From Candidatus Hopanoidivorans cymbastelae (GTDB lineage Bacteria; Actinomycetota; Acidimicrobiia; Acidimicrobiales; Hopanoidiivorantaceae): a DNA stretch of 48,413 nt. The stretch is taken from assembly GCA_028283145.1 (NCBI GenBank), contig JAPYNY010000061.1, forward strand, positions 1 through 48,413. Reading direction: 5' to 3'. The position numbers and the translations under genes are program-made. The notes beneath the pieces were generated by a model that was not told where the DNA came from, made no database searches, and was given only the letters and a program-made list of their open reading frames with translations. Shown here one piece after another: positions 23,201 to 30,371 of this stretch. Position 1 is the first letter of the stretch; each line of letters opens with the position of its first letter.

Positions 23201-25008
23201 CGTCCTCCCATTGCGCCCCGGTGGAGGTGAGGCATTTCAAGCCTGTAACGAGCCGAGCCGTCCTGGTTTCCTCTTCCAGTCATGACTCAACAGACTTGAC
23301 TCATTTCATCAGGTCGGCCAAGCAGGCTTGGGAGTTGCGTGGAAGTGCGGAGCTTAGATGCCCTTGGCGCGAACCCCTGCCGGAGAAGATAGCTTTCCAC
23401 ACGCTGGCCGAGCAACTAAAACAGCATCTGGAATCGCCAAGCGCTTCGTTGGCGGTGCCTCTCGGTTTAGCCGATTTGCCCAAAGAACAAACCCAGCGTT
23501 ATTTTTACTGGCAGCCTTGCGATTCCAACCTGTTTTGCCTTGGGCAGCCAGACAGCGGTGCCGGGGAAGCCATGTTGTCAGCTGCCTTGCTGTTATGCCA
23601 AGCGGCGAGCCCTAAGGAATTACACCTGCACGGTTTGAACTTTGGCGCAGCAGGTCTATCAAAACTGGCTGCCCTGAAGCACGCCGGCACTATCGCCAGT
23701 CAATCCGAGCCTGAAAAGTGCATCCGTCTGCTAGATTTTTTGTTTTCGGAGTTGGCCGAGCGACAGGCTGCTTCTTACAGGCAGGTGCCCAAGTTGGTTT
23801 TGCTGATTGACAATCTGGGCGCGCTGTGGCATTTTTTAGAAGCAGAAAGGCAGTTTCAGCGCTTGGAGAAGCTAATTCGCTTAGCCATTGACGGACCTTC
23901 TTGGGAGATGTCAATTCTGGCCACTGCAGAAAGTCTGGCTGCTGTGTCTAGGAGAATGCTCTCATCTGCTAGTCAGCAGTTGTTGTTTCAGATGCCAAAT
24001 GAGTTGGATTATTCGTTGGCTGGGGTCAATCCGGGCAGAAAAGCTGGGGTCAATCCAGCCGGGAAATTAATTCCAGGCCGGGCTTTCTTGGCTGCCAGTG
24101 GCATAGAAATCCAAACACCATGTTTTGGCGAAGTCGGGGGCACCGGGCTAGGCGGGAGGGTTGAGCCAGCTGAAAACTCTGGACTAGATGATGTCATAGC
24201 CAGTCTGTCACAAACACAAATTGCTAGTTCTGGACAAGTGCGGGCAAGCCGTGGCAGAGGTTTTGTGACTGAGAGACATTTTGTCTCCCGGCTTGGCTTG
24301 CCTAAAAGAGTTGCGCCCCTGCCAAAAGAGCTGTTTGTGGCGGATTTGGGGGTTGATGTGGAATTCGCAGATGGCACAGCTTCAATACCCTTGGGTTTGG
24401 GCTATGACCATGTTCCGGTTGAGTTGAAGTTCCCATTTTTTCGACACGCCATTGTGTGCGGCCGACCCCGCTCCGGCAAAAGTTCAATCCTGAAGCTGAT
24501 GTCACAACTGCTAGCCAAGTCAAACGCCCAGACAGTAGCCCTGTGCCCCGGAAACTCGCCGTTGGCAACGGAGTCCTCGTTGCTGGCTTGGGCGCCCACG
24601 GTGGTCAAACTCCTGCAGGCAACTGAACATACCGTTCAGCCCGACCAACCTGTGTGGTTGCTGATGGATGAGACAGTTGGCTTGGACGACACAGGCGAGT
24701 TGCTCCCACTCCTGCTTCAAAAAGCGCCTCCCATTTTTCACCTTGTTGTGGCGGGAACTCCCGATTATTTTCGGGCCGGCACACCAAGCTGGCTTCAGCG
24801 GATTTTGGCTGACAAATCGGGTGTGTTGCTGTCGCCTAGCGCTGCCGACTATGACTTGCTGGAAGTGTCCGTGGAAACTGCCAGCTACAGGCTGGAGGAG
24901 TTATCAGCTTCCAAAGGACGAGCATTGGTGGTCAATGATGGTCAAGTCCATCCAGGTCAGCTGGCCAAACCCGATTTGAGCCAAGAGCCATGTCAACCGC
25001 AGGCATAG
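20233..25008 (+). CDS. EssC/EccC-like FtsK-SpoIIIE ATPase with FHA domain
   Basis: This 1591-aa protein is the likely motor of a type VII secretion-like system. The N-terminal part holds a forkhead-associated domain (VVVGRHHSADLRL near residue 172), the layout of EssC. Two closely spaced membrane helices lie near 312-350. Three FtsK/SpoIIIE-type modules follow: the first is intact, with GTTGSGKSE at 781 and LVVLVDEFASL near 880; the second has a degenerate P-loop (GQPDSGAGE at 1104); the third has GRPRSGKSS at 1410. A Pro/Ala/Gln repeat linker near 70-95, an Asn/Gly/Ser repeat near 575-605 and a twice-repeated AGVNP near 1262 are lineage-specific insertions. ATG 20233 is set by the ATGA overlap. 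Confidence 0.92.
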   Translation: MTAMNGVMGATTDRFSVNVVLGEGFDLAGAKLTLVIDAAQSPQVSDLYDVLLAAEPIGLRVNSAQLSASRQGQPPASSAQPPAGPAQPPASPAQLLTDQKNCAPSPKHLVIDGCLCEADMLLGECPLFEGAEIRPAEHFTDPLGAQNKSVLAVVGGLECAEQTNFGFNQVVVGRHHSADLRLENPAISLRHLSLYSTPSGQGYVSDLDSVNRNYLESPPAHLPEQLLAGRATRFVSGQRIYTPGAVLESRHLTDHKPPPAGRSPFGHLSTGRLPKLEFKRPPRPEPPPVPPTLKLPDLDSRQSQLPLRPPTWATFAVPLAMGIALAVLFSPYMALFALLGPAMAVTTWLEGRGRSKKEGKQRHKKFKTILADCETFFHEAAAAEVQRRRFEHPDPAETLRWAELATSRLWSRRNTDHGFLLLAVGRHHEAWQPAVQIGEKAQQAARTDANSRNSNSVVESTSGESKPTKTRHSKKAKTSKNLALADEVAKLFKAMIPLQDVPLAVDFSRGTVGIAGVSGASVLRWVIMQAVCRFGPADLELVIPGASTLAQLDQSWDWLNWLPHVKSTAVDSKILANGASLVNGGSPAGGVSSAGGVSPANGASLDAGSRKHTWLIFLQPPKQLPLLPQGISAVILSRTTAELPPACEVCIEVLDGLGRGTVRKTSFQPAQGDAPAGLSATEIKAVSLDGIGQQTAANSARRLARWEDPLEAKPGKFIPEQITLAELLRVESPKGFSGQQLSQIWAQSRQSGSFVAPIGSAEDGLVCLDLPTAGPHALVAGTTGSGKSELLRCIVVSLAIAVEPERLNFVLIDYKGGSAFDICSELPHVVGLVTDLDEHLGERALTCLRAELAYRERFLRSAGVSDVAHLAAGQPGLPRLVVLVDEFASLANELPTFLESLVGIAQRGRSLGVHLLLATQRPAGVVSPEIRSNTNIRIGLRMLDSLDSQDVLGTAVASDIPQGKPGRGYIRVGAGEAQPFQVASVSSTTSSSHCAPVEVRHFKPVTSRAVLVSSSSHDSTDLTHFIRSAKQAWELRGSAELRCPWREPLPEKIAFHTLAEQLKQHLESPSASLAVPLGLADLPKEQTQRYFYWQPCDSNLFCLGQPDSGAGEAMLSAALLLCQAASPKELHLHGLNFGAAGLSKLAALKHAGTIASQSEPEKCIRLLDFLFSELAERQAASYRQVPKLVLLIDNLGALWHFLEAERQFQRLEKLIRLAIDGPSWEMSILATAESLAAVSRRMLSSASQQLLFQMPNELDYSLAGVNPGRKAGVNPAGKLIPGRAFLAASGIEIQTPCFGEVGGTGLGGRVEPAENSGLDDVIASLSQTQIASSGQVRASRGRGFVTERHFVSRLGLPKRVAPLPKELFVADLGVDVEFADGTASIPLGLGYDHVPVELKFPFFRHAIVCGRPRSGKSSILKLMSQLLAKSNAQTVALCPGNSPLATESSLLAWAPTVVKLLQATEHTVQPDQPVWLLMDETVGLDDTGELLPLLLQKAPPIFHLVVAGTPDYFRAGTPSWLQRILADKSGVLLSPSAADYDLLEVSVETASYRLEELSASKGRALVVNDGQVHPGQLAKPDLSQEPCQPQA

Positions 25009-27032
25009 ACCCAACTGTCTCCAGTCAGCTTGTGGCCGCCTACCAAAAGGCCACCAAAGCTCTGCTGGGATATCAATGGCAGCTGACTCCTCCGGTGCGC
25101 CAAGCCGAACAACTGCTGGATCTTTCTCAGGCACAAAACGTGCTGAACCGGCTAGGGCAGCTTCATAAATTCTTGCAAGCAGACACCGAAGAGTTGGTGC
25201 GTCGCAGGAAGTTGTTTATGCTGGCTGACTCAGCCATGCTCAGACAATTTGACAGCAATCAAATCGACAGCTTGAAACTGAACGTTTGGGAGTTGTCGCT
25301 GGCTGCCCCTCGCCCGCCAAAAGAGTTGAACCAACTGCTTGATGAGCACCGGCAACTGGATAATTCGGAGTTGGCGCAAGTGCTGAAGGAACTGGTCTTG
25401 CAGTCGCTGTTAGCACCCACAAGAGCTGCCAAAATCCTGCAGCATCTAGGGGCTGAAAAATTTGCCAGCCTGGCTGAAAGAGTGATGAGACAACTGGAGG
25501 TGGGATTGTATGTTCCCGCCAAACGGGCTGAAGCTCTGAGCCTGCTGCAGGGTTTGGCCATGTTGGTTGGTCAGGCTTCGCGTGCTCCAACCGGCATCCC
25601 CAAGTCAATCCGAAATTATCTTTTGCCGGCTGGCGGGGGCTGGCAGGAGAGATACCAAATACGTCATCTGGGGATGCTGCTGGCCATGGGGAAATTCCAT
25701 GTTTCCTTTGCTTCGGAGGCTGGCTCTTTCCTCATGGACAAAGCCAACCGGGAGGTAGTTTTCGCAGCCCGCTCCCACCATCCGCTCAAGCTGCCTCAGC
25801 GAGGCGCGCAGCAACCTTACGCAACCCTGCTAAACCCGCTTGACCAAGCCCTGAAGCAAACTCAGGACTCCGGCGAGTCGGCTCTGGAGATGTTGGACAG
25901 CATCGTAAGGTCTTGGGGGTCGGCTGATGTGGACACTCAGACTTATCACGGCTTGTCGCCAGATTCGGCCATAGCAGAACTGCTGGATGTGGTAGTGGCC
26001 GAAGCAGCTACCAATGCCGAGTTCAAAAACCGAAGCTGGGAAGTTCTGCTAAGGCTTTTTGAGTGGGTGCCCGAGCACGATGGAGTTTGGAAAGGCAACT
26101 CGCCGGTATGGTCATCAATAGCTGCGATGGCGGGTCTGTATTGGCCGGAGCTTAGAAATGTTGCTGCCGAAGTAACCCAGCCGGTGTTGGTGCGGGTGGT
26201 GCAGAACCCTGAAGCCATGTCGTTGTTGTCGGTGAGTCTGGGAGCTTTCACTCTGGGGCATCTGAGTGAGGCTATTGAAGTTGAGCTGCGGCCGGGTCTA
26301 GACGATTCCATCAGAGACCGGCACATCTCGGCTCATGTGGATGCCGTGGCCGATGCCTATCACCATGTCTTTGCGGCGGCGGCCAGAGCCAGCCAAAAGC
26401 AGCAGAAAAAAGCTATGTCGCTGCTGGCGGGCGCGCTGAATTTTGTAGACCGCAAGCTGATGAAGTTGCTGCTGGTCGGCAGCATTACCCCGGCTCAGCG
26501 GGCCGTAGCTACAGTGGCTGCCATGGGGGTGCGAAAATTCAGAGACAATGCCACTGAGCAGATTCGCCAGTTAGCCCCGGGCGGAGACATCTCGCCACGT
26601 GCTATCTTTCTAAGACAACTGGGCAACAGAGACAGAGTTGTGGCTGGCGGGACAGCTCCAGAGCCAACTTGGTTTGAGCTGGAGTTGGCCAACAAGTTGC
26701 TGGAACATCAGCCGCAGCTAGCTGATTCGCTAGCTCAAAGTTCGGCTACTGCCAGCCGCTGGTTGCAGGACGGGAAGATAGTGGCCAGCCAAGAACCGGC
26801 TTTCGCTGCTTGGTTTGCCAGTGTTGTCAATGCCGACCCACCCACCGAGTTCAGTTTGATTTTCGTGCATCTGCAACGCGAGTTTGTGAACGACCTGTTG
26901 CTGGACGCTACCAGCGTGGCGATGGACGGAGTCTGGGAGAAAGCCCAGGAGGCGCTTGAGTTATCGCGTCAAACCCAGCAAGAGTGGCAGGAGTGGTCTC
27001 GGGAATGGCGGGAGCAGCAAAACTTGCCTTGA
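24990..27032 (+). CDS. unknown 680-aa helical protein of the type VII-like locus
   Basis: I do not recognise this protein. It overlaps the 3' end of the ATPase gene by 19 nt, so it belongs to the same operon. It is predicted almost wholly alpha-helical, with no signal peptide or membrane segment, and ends in a charged tail rich in Gln, Glu and Trp (QQEWQEWSREWREQQ). The central part (about residues 200-470) contains many Leu/Ala-rich helices, like a repeat solenoid, but I cannot define repeats. Large helical proteins of unknown function occur in other actinobacterial type VII loci, so a role as cargo, chaperone or cytosolic partner is possible. The frame is open with normal codon use. Confidence 0.85.
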   Translation: MSTAGIDPTVSSQLVAAYQKATKALLGYQWQLTPPVRQAEQLLDLSQAQNVLNRLGQLHKFLQADTEELVRRRKLFMLADSAMLRQFDSNQIDSLKLNVWELSLAAPRPPKELNQLLDEHRQLDNSELAQVLKELVLQSLLAPTRAAKILQHLGAEKFASLAERVMRQLEVGLYVPAKRAEALSLLQGLAMLVGQASRAPTGIPKSIRNYLLPAGGGWQERYQIRHLGMLLAMGKFHVSFASEAGSFLMDKANREVVFAARSHHPLKLPQRGAQQPYATLLNPLDQALKQTQDSGESALEMLDSIVRSWGSADVDTQTYHGLSPDSAIAELLDVVVAEAATNAEFKNRSWEVLLRLFEWVPEHDGVWKGNSPVWSSIAAMAGLYWPELRNVAAEVTQPVLVRVVQNPEAMSLLSVSLGAFTLGHLSEAIEVELRPGLDDSIRDRHISAHVDAVADAYHHVFAAAARASQKQQKKAMSLLAGALNFVDRKLMKLLLVGSITPAQRAVATVAAMGVRKFRDNATEQIRQLAPGGDISPRAIFLRQLGNRDRVVAGGTAPEPTWFELELANKLLEHQPQLADSLAQSSATASRWLQDGKIVASQEPAFAAWFASVVNADPPTEFSLIFVHLQREFVNDLLLDATSVAMDGVWEKAQEALELSRQTQQEWQEWSREWREQQNLP

Positions 27033-27046
27033 GCTGGTGCCATCAG

Positions 27047-27406
27047 CTACAGATGTGATGGCAACTCAAAACTCACTTTACGTCTGGCGGGTTTGACTGA
27101 AATACTGTGGTGCAGATTCTGGATCTGTTTGGCAGCCGACAAAGTCAGCGAGCCGTGATTTTCAAGAACGACAACTACTGTGAGATTTTTGGAGGAACAG
27201 GTCATTTCGAGTGTAACTTGGCCTATTTCTATGTCGGGTGGGGTGGCTTTGGCGATGGTTTTGGAGATATTTCGCAGCAGTTTGAAAGCCAAATCCCTGG
27301 TTTTTGGGGTGATTTTATTGCGCTCGGCCAAGGTATGTAGCGGTGCTGCTCCCAAGATATTTGCTTCTGGGGCAAATTTAATGACAATACGGTCAGCCGA
27401 CACCAA
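27047..27406 (-). CDS. hypothetical protein, 119 aa
   Basis: Unrecognised. It runs convergent to the type VII-like operon with 14 nt between stops. The alternation of a short strand (RIVIKFAPE), helices (TRDLAFKLLRNISKTIAKA) and strands (GQVTLEMTC, LTVVVVLENHG, KVSFELP) is vaguely like the HATPase/anti-sigma (RsbW) fold. The ATP-binding N-box (ExxxN) is not apparent, so this is only a guess. The start is TTG 27406 or the following GTG; an in-frame TGA lies close upstream. No ribosome site is seen. Confidence 0.5.
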   Translation of the reverse strand: MVSADRIVIKFAPEANILGAAPLHTLAERNKITPKTRDLAFKLLRNISKTIAKATPPDIEIGQVTLEMTCSSKNLTVVVVLENHGSLTLSAAKQIQNLHHSISVKPARRKVSFELPSHL

Positions 27407-27441
27407 TTTCAGCTTGGCACAAGCTGAGGTAATTTTGGGGA

Positions 27442-27554
27442 CATATGCCTAATTTCATATGCCTAATTTGTGGTGTGCAGCTTCTAGCTTTGTGGTATGC
27501 GCCTAAGCACTCTGCTTATTTATGGTGTCCCACTTATAACTCTCGATAACTCTC
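27442..27554. repeat. two short tandem duplications
   Basis: CATATGCCTAATTT is repeated head to tail at 27442-27455 and 27456-27469. ATAACTCTCG is repeated at 27535-27544 and 27545-27554. Both lie in the divergent spacer (27407-27605) between the 119-aa gene and the aspartate dehydrogenase gene. Confidence 0.8.
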
Positions 27555-27593
27555 GTAGAACACTTTTCCTTCCAACTCCACAAGAATTGGCTG

Positions 27594-27599
27594 TAAATT
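27594..27599 (+). promoter_or_regulatory. -10-like element for a leaderless aspartate dehydrogenase mRNA
   Basis: TAAATT ends seven bases before the GTG start at 27606, so the predicted transcription start coincides with the start codon. No clear -35 and no Shine-Dalgarno are present, which fits leaderless initiation. Confidence 0.35.
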
Positions 27600-27605
27600 A
27601 AGAAT

Positions 27606-28412
27606 GTGCTGAGGGTAGGCTTGCTGGGTCACGGTGCTATCGGGACTCAAGTGGCAAAAGCTCTTGAAGCGGGCAACGTGCTTGGAGCAGAGTTGGCTGG
27701 CGTTTTTGACCCGTGGGCACCTCATCCCCGCAAATCGGTAGATTCCATTGAAGCACTGTTGGCAGGATGCGATCTGGTGGTGGAAGCTGCCGGCCATGAG
27801 GCCCTGTGTGCTTATGGCGTAGCTGTGCGACTGAGCAGAACAGACCTGTTGGTAGTGAGCGTGGGAGCCTTGGCCGATGAAAAGTTGTTGGATGATTTGC
27901 GCCACCCGCCTGCCAGTCACCAGAGCCAGAGGCTGGGCAAGCTCTATATTTCCACCGGGGCCATAGGTGGTCTGGATACTTTGCGGGCGGCCTCGCTCTT
28001 GGGCGAAATCGAATCCGTGGAGATGGTATCCACGAAACCCGCCAAAAATCTGATTCGGCCCTGGATGGACGACAATCTTCGCCAAGTTCTAGCGCAAGGG
28101 CAAGAAGCGGTAATAGTTTTTTCCGGGCCAGCTCGCCAAGCTTGCGCGCTGTTTCCTGAGTCGGCTAATGTTTGCGCCACCGCAGCTTTGGCGACAATAG
28201 GTTTTGACCGCACTCAAGCCACCTTGGTTGGCGACCCGAATCGCCAAACCGTGCGACATGAAATCAAGGTTGAAGCTGAAAGCGGCAGGTACGGGTTCAC
28301 CTTTGAGAACAGGACTTCCCCCAAGAATCCCAAAACCAGCGCGATTGTGCCGTTTTCGGTGGTCAGGGCTCTGCGGGCTCTGGCGGAGTCCGACGAAGTC
28401 ATGTTGCTTTAG
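27606..28412 (+). CDS. aspartate dehydrogenase (NadX/AspDH family)
   Basis: The 268-aa protein has an N-terminal Rossmann fold (VGLLGHGAIGTQVA at residue 4), VVEAAGHEAL near 59, the family signature STGAIGGLDTLRAA near 117, and a C-terminal DUF108 domain with NVCATAALATIGFDRT near 178 and HEIKVEAESGRYGF. It interconverts aspartate and iminoaspartate/oxaloacetate with NAD(P) and can feed NAD synthesis. No nad genes are adjacent. The start is GTG 27606. Confidence 0.9.
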   Translation: MLRVGLLGHGAIGTQVAKALEAGNVLGAELAGVFDPWAPHPRKSVDSIEALLAGCDLVVEAAGHEALCAYGVAVRLSRTDLLVVSVGALADEKLLDDLRHPPASHQSQRLGKLYISTGAIGGLDTLRAASLLGEIESVEMVSTKPAKNLIRPWMDDNLRQVLAQGQEAVIVFSGPARQACALFPESANVCATAALATIGFDRTQATLVGDPNRQTVRHEIKVEAESGRYGFTFENRTSPKNPKTSAIVPFSVVRALRALAESDEVMLL

Positions 28413-28481
28413 GGGAGTGGGGCGGCGCGGGTTTTGGGCTCAGCGCAGCTTTTCGGGCGGCAGGGAAGCAGCGCAGGTTTG

Positions 28482-29306
28482 TCAGCAAGCCTCTTTGGTT
28501 CGGTTGATGAGCGAAGCCCTGCCAGAGCGATAGCTAGTAACTTCGTCATTGAAATCCAACTCAAAAACAATGCGGAAAACGGCGTCTGAGGCATCCACGG
28601 GCACAAATGTGGCAGTCTTGGACCCGTCTTCGTTTTCCTCAACTTCAAGCTGTTCGCCTAGATTCTCCATCAGGGTTTCCAGCGTGGTGCCCACGCCATA
28701 ACCAGAGCGGGTGCGAATATCGGGATTGGTCAGGTCAATGCGTTCCACATAACCCTGCCACAGCCAGACGTCTATACCTTCAGGCCCGTTGATCGGGGTC
28801 ACCACCAGACATTCCGGAATAGTCCCTTCGGGAATGCCCACCCACTCAGTGCGGGCGGCGGCGGCCGCATCTTGAAACCAAGTTCCGAAGTAAACCTCGT
28901 CTATGCCAACTGTGGTTACTCGGGAACGGCTGTTGAATGCCACCTCGGCTAGCTCGTAGGTTGTGGTGGTAGCTGGGTCGCCGTTTTCTTCCGGTGGCTC
29001 CTCTTCATCAGAAGCGGTTGTGCTGGTGGTTGGAGGAGGCGGCGGAGTTGTGGTGCCTATGGAAACGCTGACATCATCTGAAGGAGGGGCCACAGTGGTT
29101 GAACTGGCGGTGGTGGTGGTCTCGGCTTGGGTTGTGGTGGTAGCAGTGGAGGTAACGATGTCGTCTGAACAGGCGCTGACGGCTACCAGCAAAGCTGCCA
29201 GTCCCACAGCAACTAGCAGCTTGAAACTGCGGGCGGTGCGGGTGCCTAGGGCGGCGGGTATGGCGGAGGCAGAGCGGACGGAGCGGCGTGAAGCTTTGAT
29301 ATTCAT
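28482..29306 (-). CDS. secreted lipoprotein with Thr-rich linker
   Basis: The 274-aa protein has an extended basic N terminus, a hydrophobic core (FKLLVAVGLAALLVAVSAC) and a lipobox V-S-A-C giving an acylated Cys. A mucin-like Thr/Ser/Pro and acidic linker (about residues 52-110, including TTTTQAETTTTASSTT) precedes a folded domain of about 160 residues. That domain (YFGTWFQDAAAA, TIPECLVVTPINGPEGIDVWLW, GTTLETLMENLGEQL) I cannot place; it may be an extracellular binding domain. It converges with the aspartate dehydrogenase gene. The long mucin-like linker suggests it projects from a thick envelope. Confidence 0.82.
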   Translation of the reverse strand: MNIKASRRSVRSASAIPAALGTRTARSFKLLVAVGLAALLVAVSACSDDIVTSTATTTTQAETTTTASSTTVAPPSDDVSVSIGTTTPPPPPTTSTTASDEEEPPEENGDPATTTTYELAEVAFNSRSRVTTVGIDEVYFGTWFQDAAAAARTEWVGIPEGTIPECLVVTPINGPEGIDVWLWQGYVERIDLTNPDIRTRSGYGVGTTLETLMENLGEQLEVEENEDGSKTATFVPVDASDAVFRIVFELDFNDEVTSYRSGRASLINRTKEAC

Positions 29307-29443
29307 TACATTAGGCAGACAGATTCAGATTTTACGTCATCTGGGCAGTTTTTTAGGCAAACCAGTCTGTGCGGAAAGGCAAGGCAGCAAGGCAGGGTTT
29401 GCTAGATGTTTTCGTGGGGTGTAGTCGGCGTTTTTACTGGGGG

Positions 29444-29519
29444 TGGTAGGCCGCCTGGGGCTCGAACCCAGCACCTTGAGGTTAAAAGCCTCCTGCTCTA
29501 CCCGATGAGCTAGCGGCCC
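29444..29519 (-). tRNA. tRNA-Lys (anticodon TTT)
   Basis: The cloverleaf is complete: acceptor GGGCCGC/GCGGCCT (one G-U pair), a D arm with AGCTC/GAGCA, anticodon stem GAGG/CCTC with loop CTTTTAA (anticodon TTT), and T arm CTGGG/CCCAG with loop TTCGAGC. The discriminator is A and a 3' CCA is encoded (29446-29444), unlike tRNA-Gln in this window. Confidence 0.95.
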
Positions 29520-29634
29520 AATTCCATTTTAGACTCTGAACGCTGGTTTGGCGACTTGACGCGTAGGGGTTGTCCGCGCAGAGGTTGGGTCGGACGGGGT
29601 TAGTGTAAGGGGGTTGGCATAGATGGCTGGCAAC

Positions 29635-30312
29635 TCACAGCACTTCCTGGTCGGGCGAATCCTTTTCAAAGACAGAGTGGCTGAGTTCATCAGGGCGGTC
29701 TAGGATTCTGCCTAGTTCCAAGGAACCGTCAACAGCTATGAGTTCTCGCCCGCTCAAATTGACAATGCGTCGCCACTTGTGCCCCAAGGACTGTTCAACT
29801 GTGGTAATCAAACCTCCGTGAGTGACAATCAGCACCTCAACATCAACTTCGTCAACATCAGCCGCGTCGGCCTCAACTCCGTCAACATCAGCCGCGCCAC
29901 CGAAATCAGCCTTAGTCTGCTCTATTATCTCTCGCAGCCCCCTTAATGCTCGCTGCCGAATTGAATCATTGGTCTCAGCTCCGGGCGGCCACCTGTGGGT
30001 GTCAAGATACCCAGGCCACTTCTGGTCAACTTCTTTGCGAGTCAGCCCGGTCCATTCCCCCAGATTGCGCTCAGACAGGTTTTCGTTGACGAAAGGCTGG
30101 TCAAGGCCTAAAACCTTGCCAATGATTTCAGCAGTTTCGAGCGAACGCAAAAGAGGCGAACAATGAATGGCACTGACGTTTTCATACAAGGGCGCTATGG
30201 TTTCGGCTGAGTTCCGGCCCACCTCAGAAAGAGGCGGGTCGGCATGCCCCTGCCAGCGTCTTTGGGCATTCCAAGTGCTCTGAGCGTGTCTGAGCAGAAA
30301 AAAACGCAACAC
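29635..30312 (-). CDS. histidine phosphatase family protein (phosphoglycerate mutase-like)
   Basis: The RHA motif LLRHAQSTWNAQRRWQG at residue 6 carries the catalytic His, and the second His is in VLIVTHGGLI near 162. SPLLRSLETAEI near 52 and ENLSERNLGEW near 77 are typical of cofactor-independent phosphatase members rather than glycolytic mutases. The substrate is unknown. An acidic insertion (ADVDGVEADAADVDEVDVEV) near residues 139-158 is encoded by a tandem repeat. The start is GTG 30312, just upstream of divergent mshA. Confidence 0.92.
   Translation of the reverse strand: MLRFFLLRHAQSTWNAQRRWQGHADPPLSEVGRNSAETIAPLYENVSAIHCSPLLRSLETAEIIGKVLGLDQPFVNENLSERNLGEWTGLTRKEVDQKWPGYLDTHRWPPGAETNDSIRQRALRGLREIIEQTKADFGGAADVDGVEADAADVDEVDVEVLIVTHGGLITTVEQSLGHKWRRIVNLSGRELIAVDGSLELGRILDRPDELSHSVFEKDSPDQEVL
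29851..29896. repeat. direct repeat inside the histidine phosphatase gene
   Basis: GTCAACATCAGCCGCG occurs at 29851-29866 and exactly again at 29881-29896, a 30-base period. It encodes the Ala/Asp/Val/Glu-rich acidic insertion between the phosphatase motifs. The period is a multiple of three, so copy-number change keeps the frame. Confidence 0.85.
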
Positions 30313-30358
30313 GCACTAAAACGCTAGCAGGGATTTTTTCAATCGTGGCAGGGGTAGG

Positions 30359-30364
30359 TAGAAT
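30359..30364 (+). promoter_or_regulatory. -10-like element for a leaderless mshA mRNA
   Basis: TAGAAT ends seven bases before ATG 30372, so transcription is predicted to begin at or next to the start codon. A weak -35 (TTTTCA, 30336-30341) precedes it by 17 nt. This supports ATG 30372 over the upstream GTG 30345. Confidence 0.4.
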
Positions 30365-30371
30365 TATCCAA

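Noticed and set aside
28963-29424. 153-codon plus-strand frame, Val/Ser-rich
   Set aside because: It is antisense to the lipoprotein's Thr-rich linker; the apparent hydrophobic repeats are the complement of that linker.
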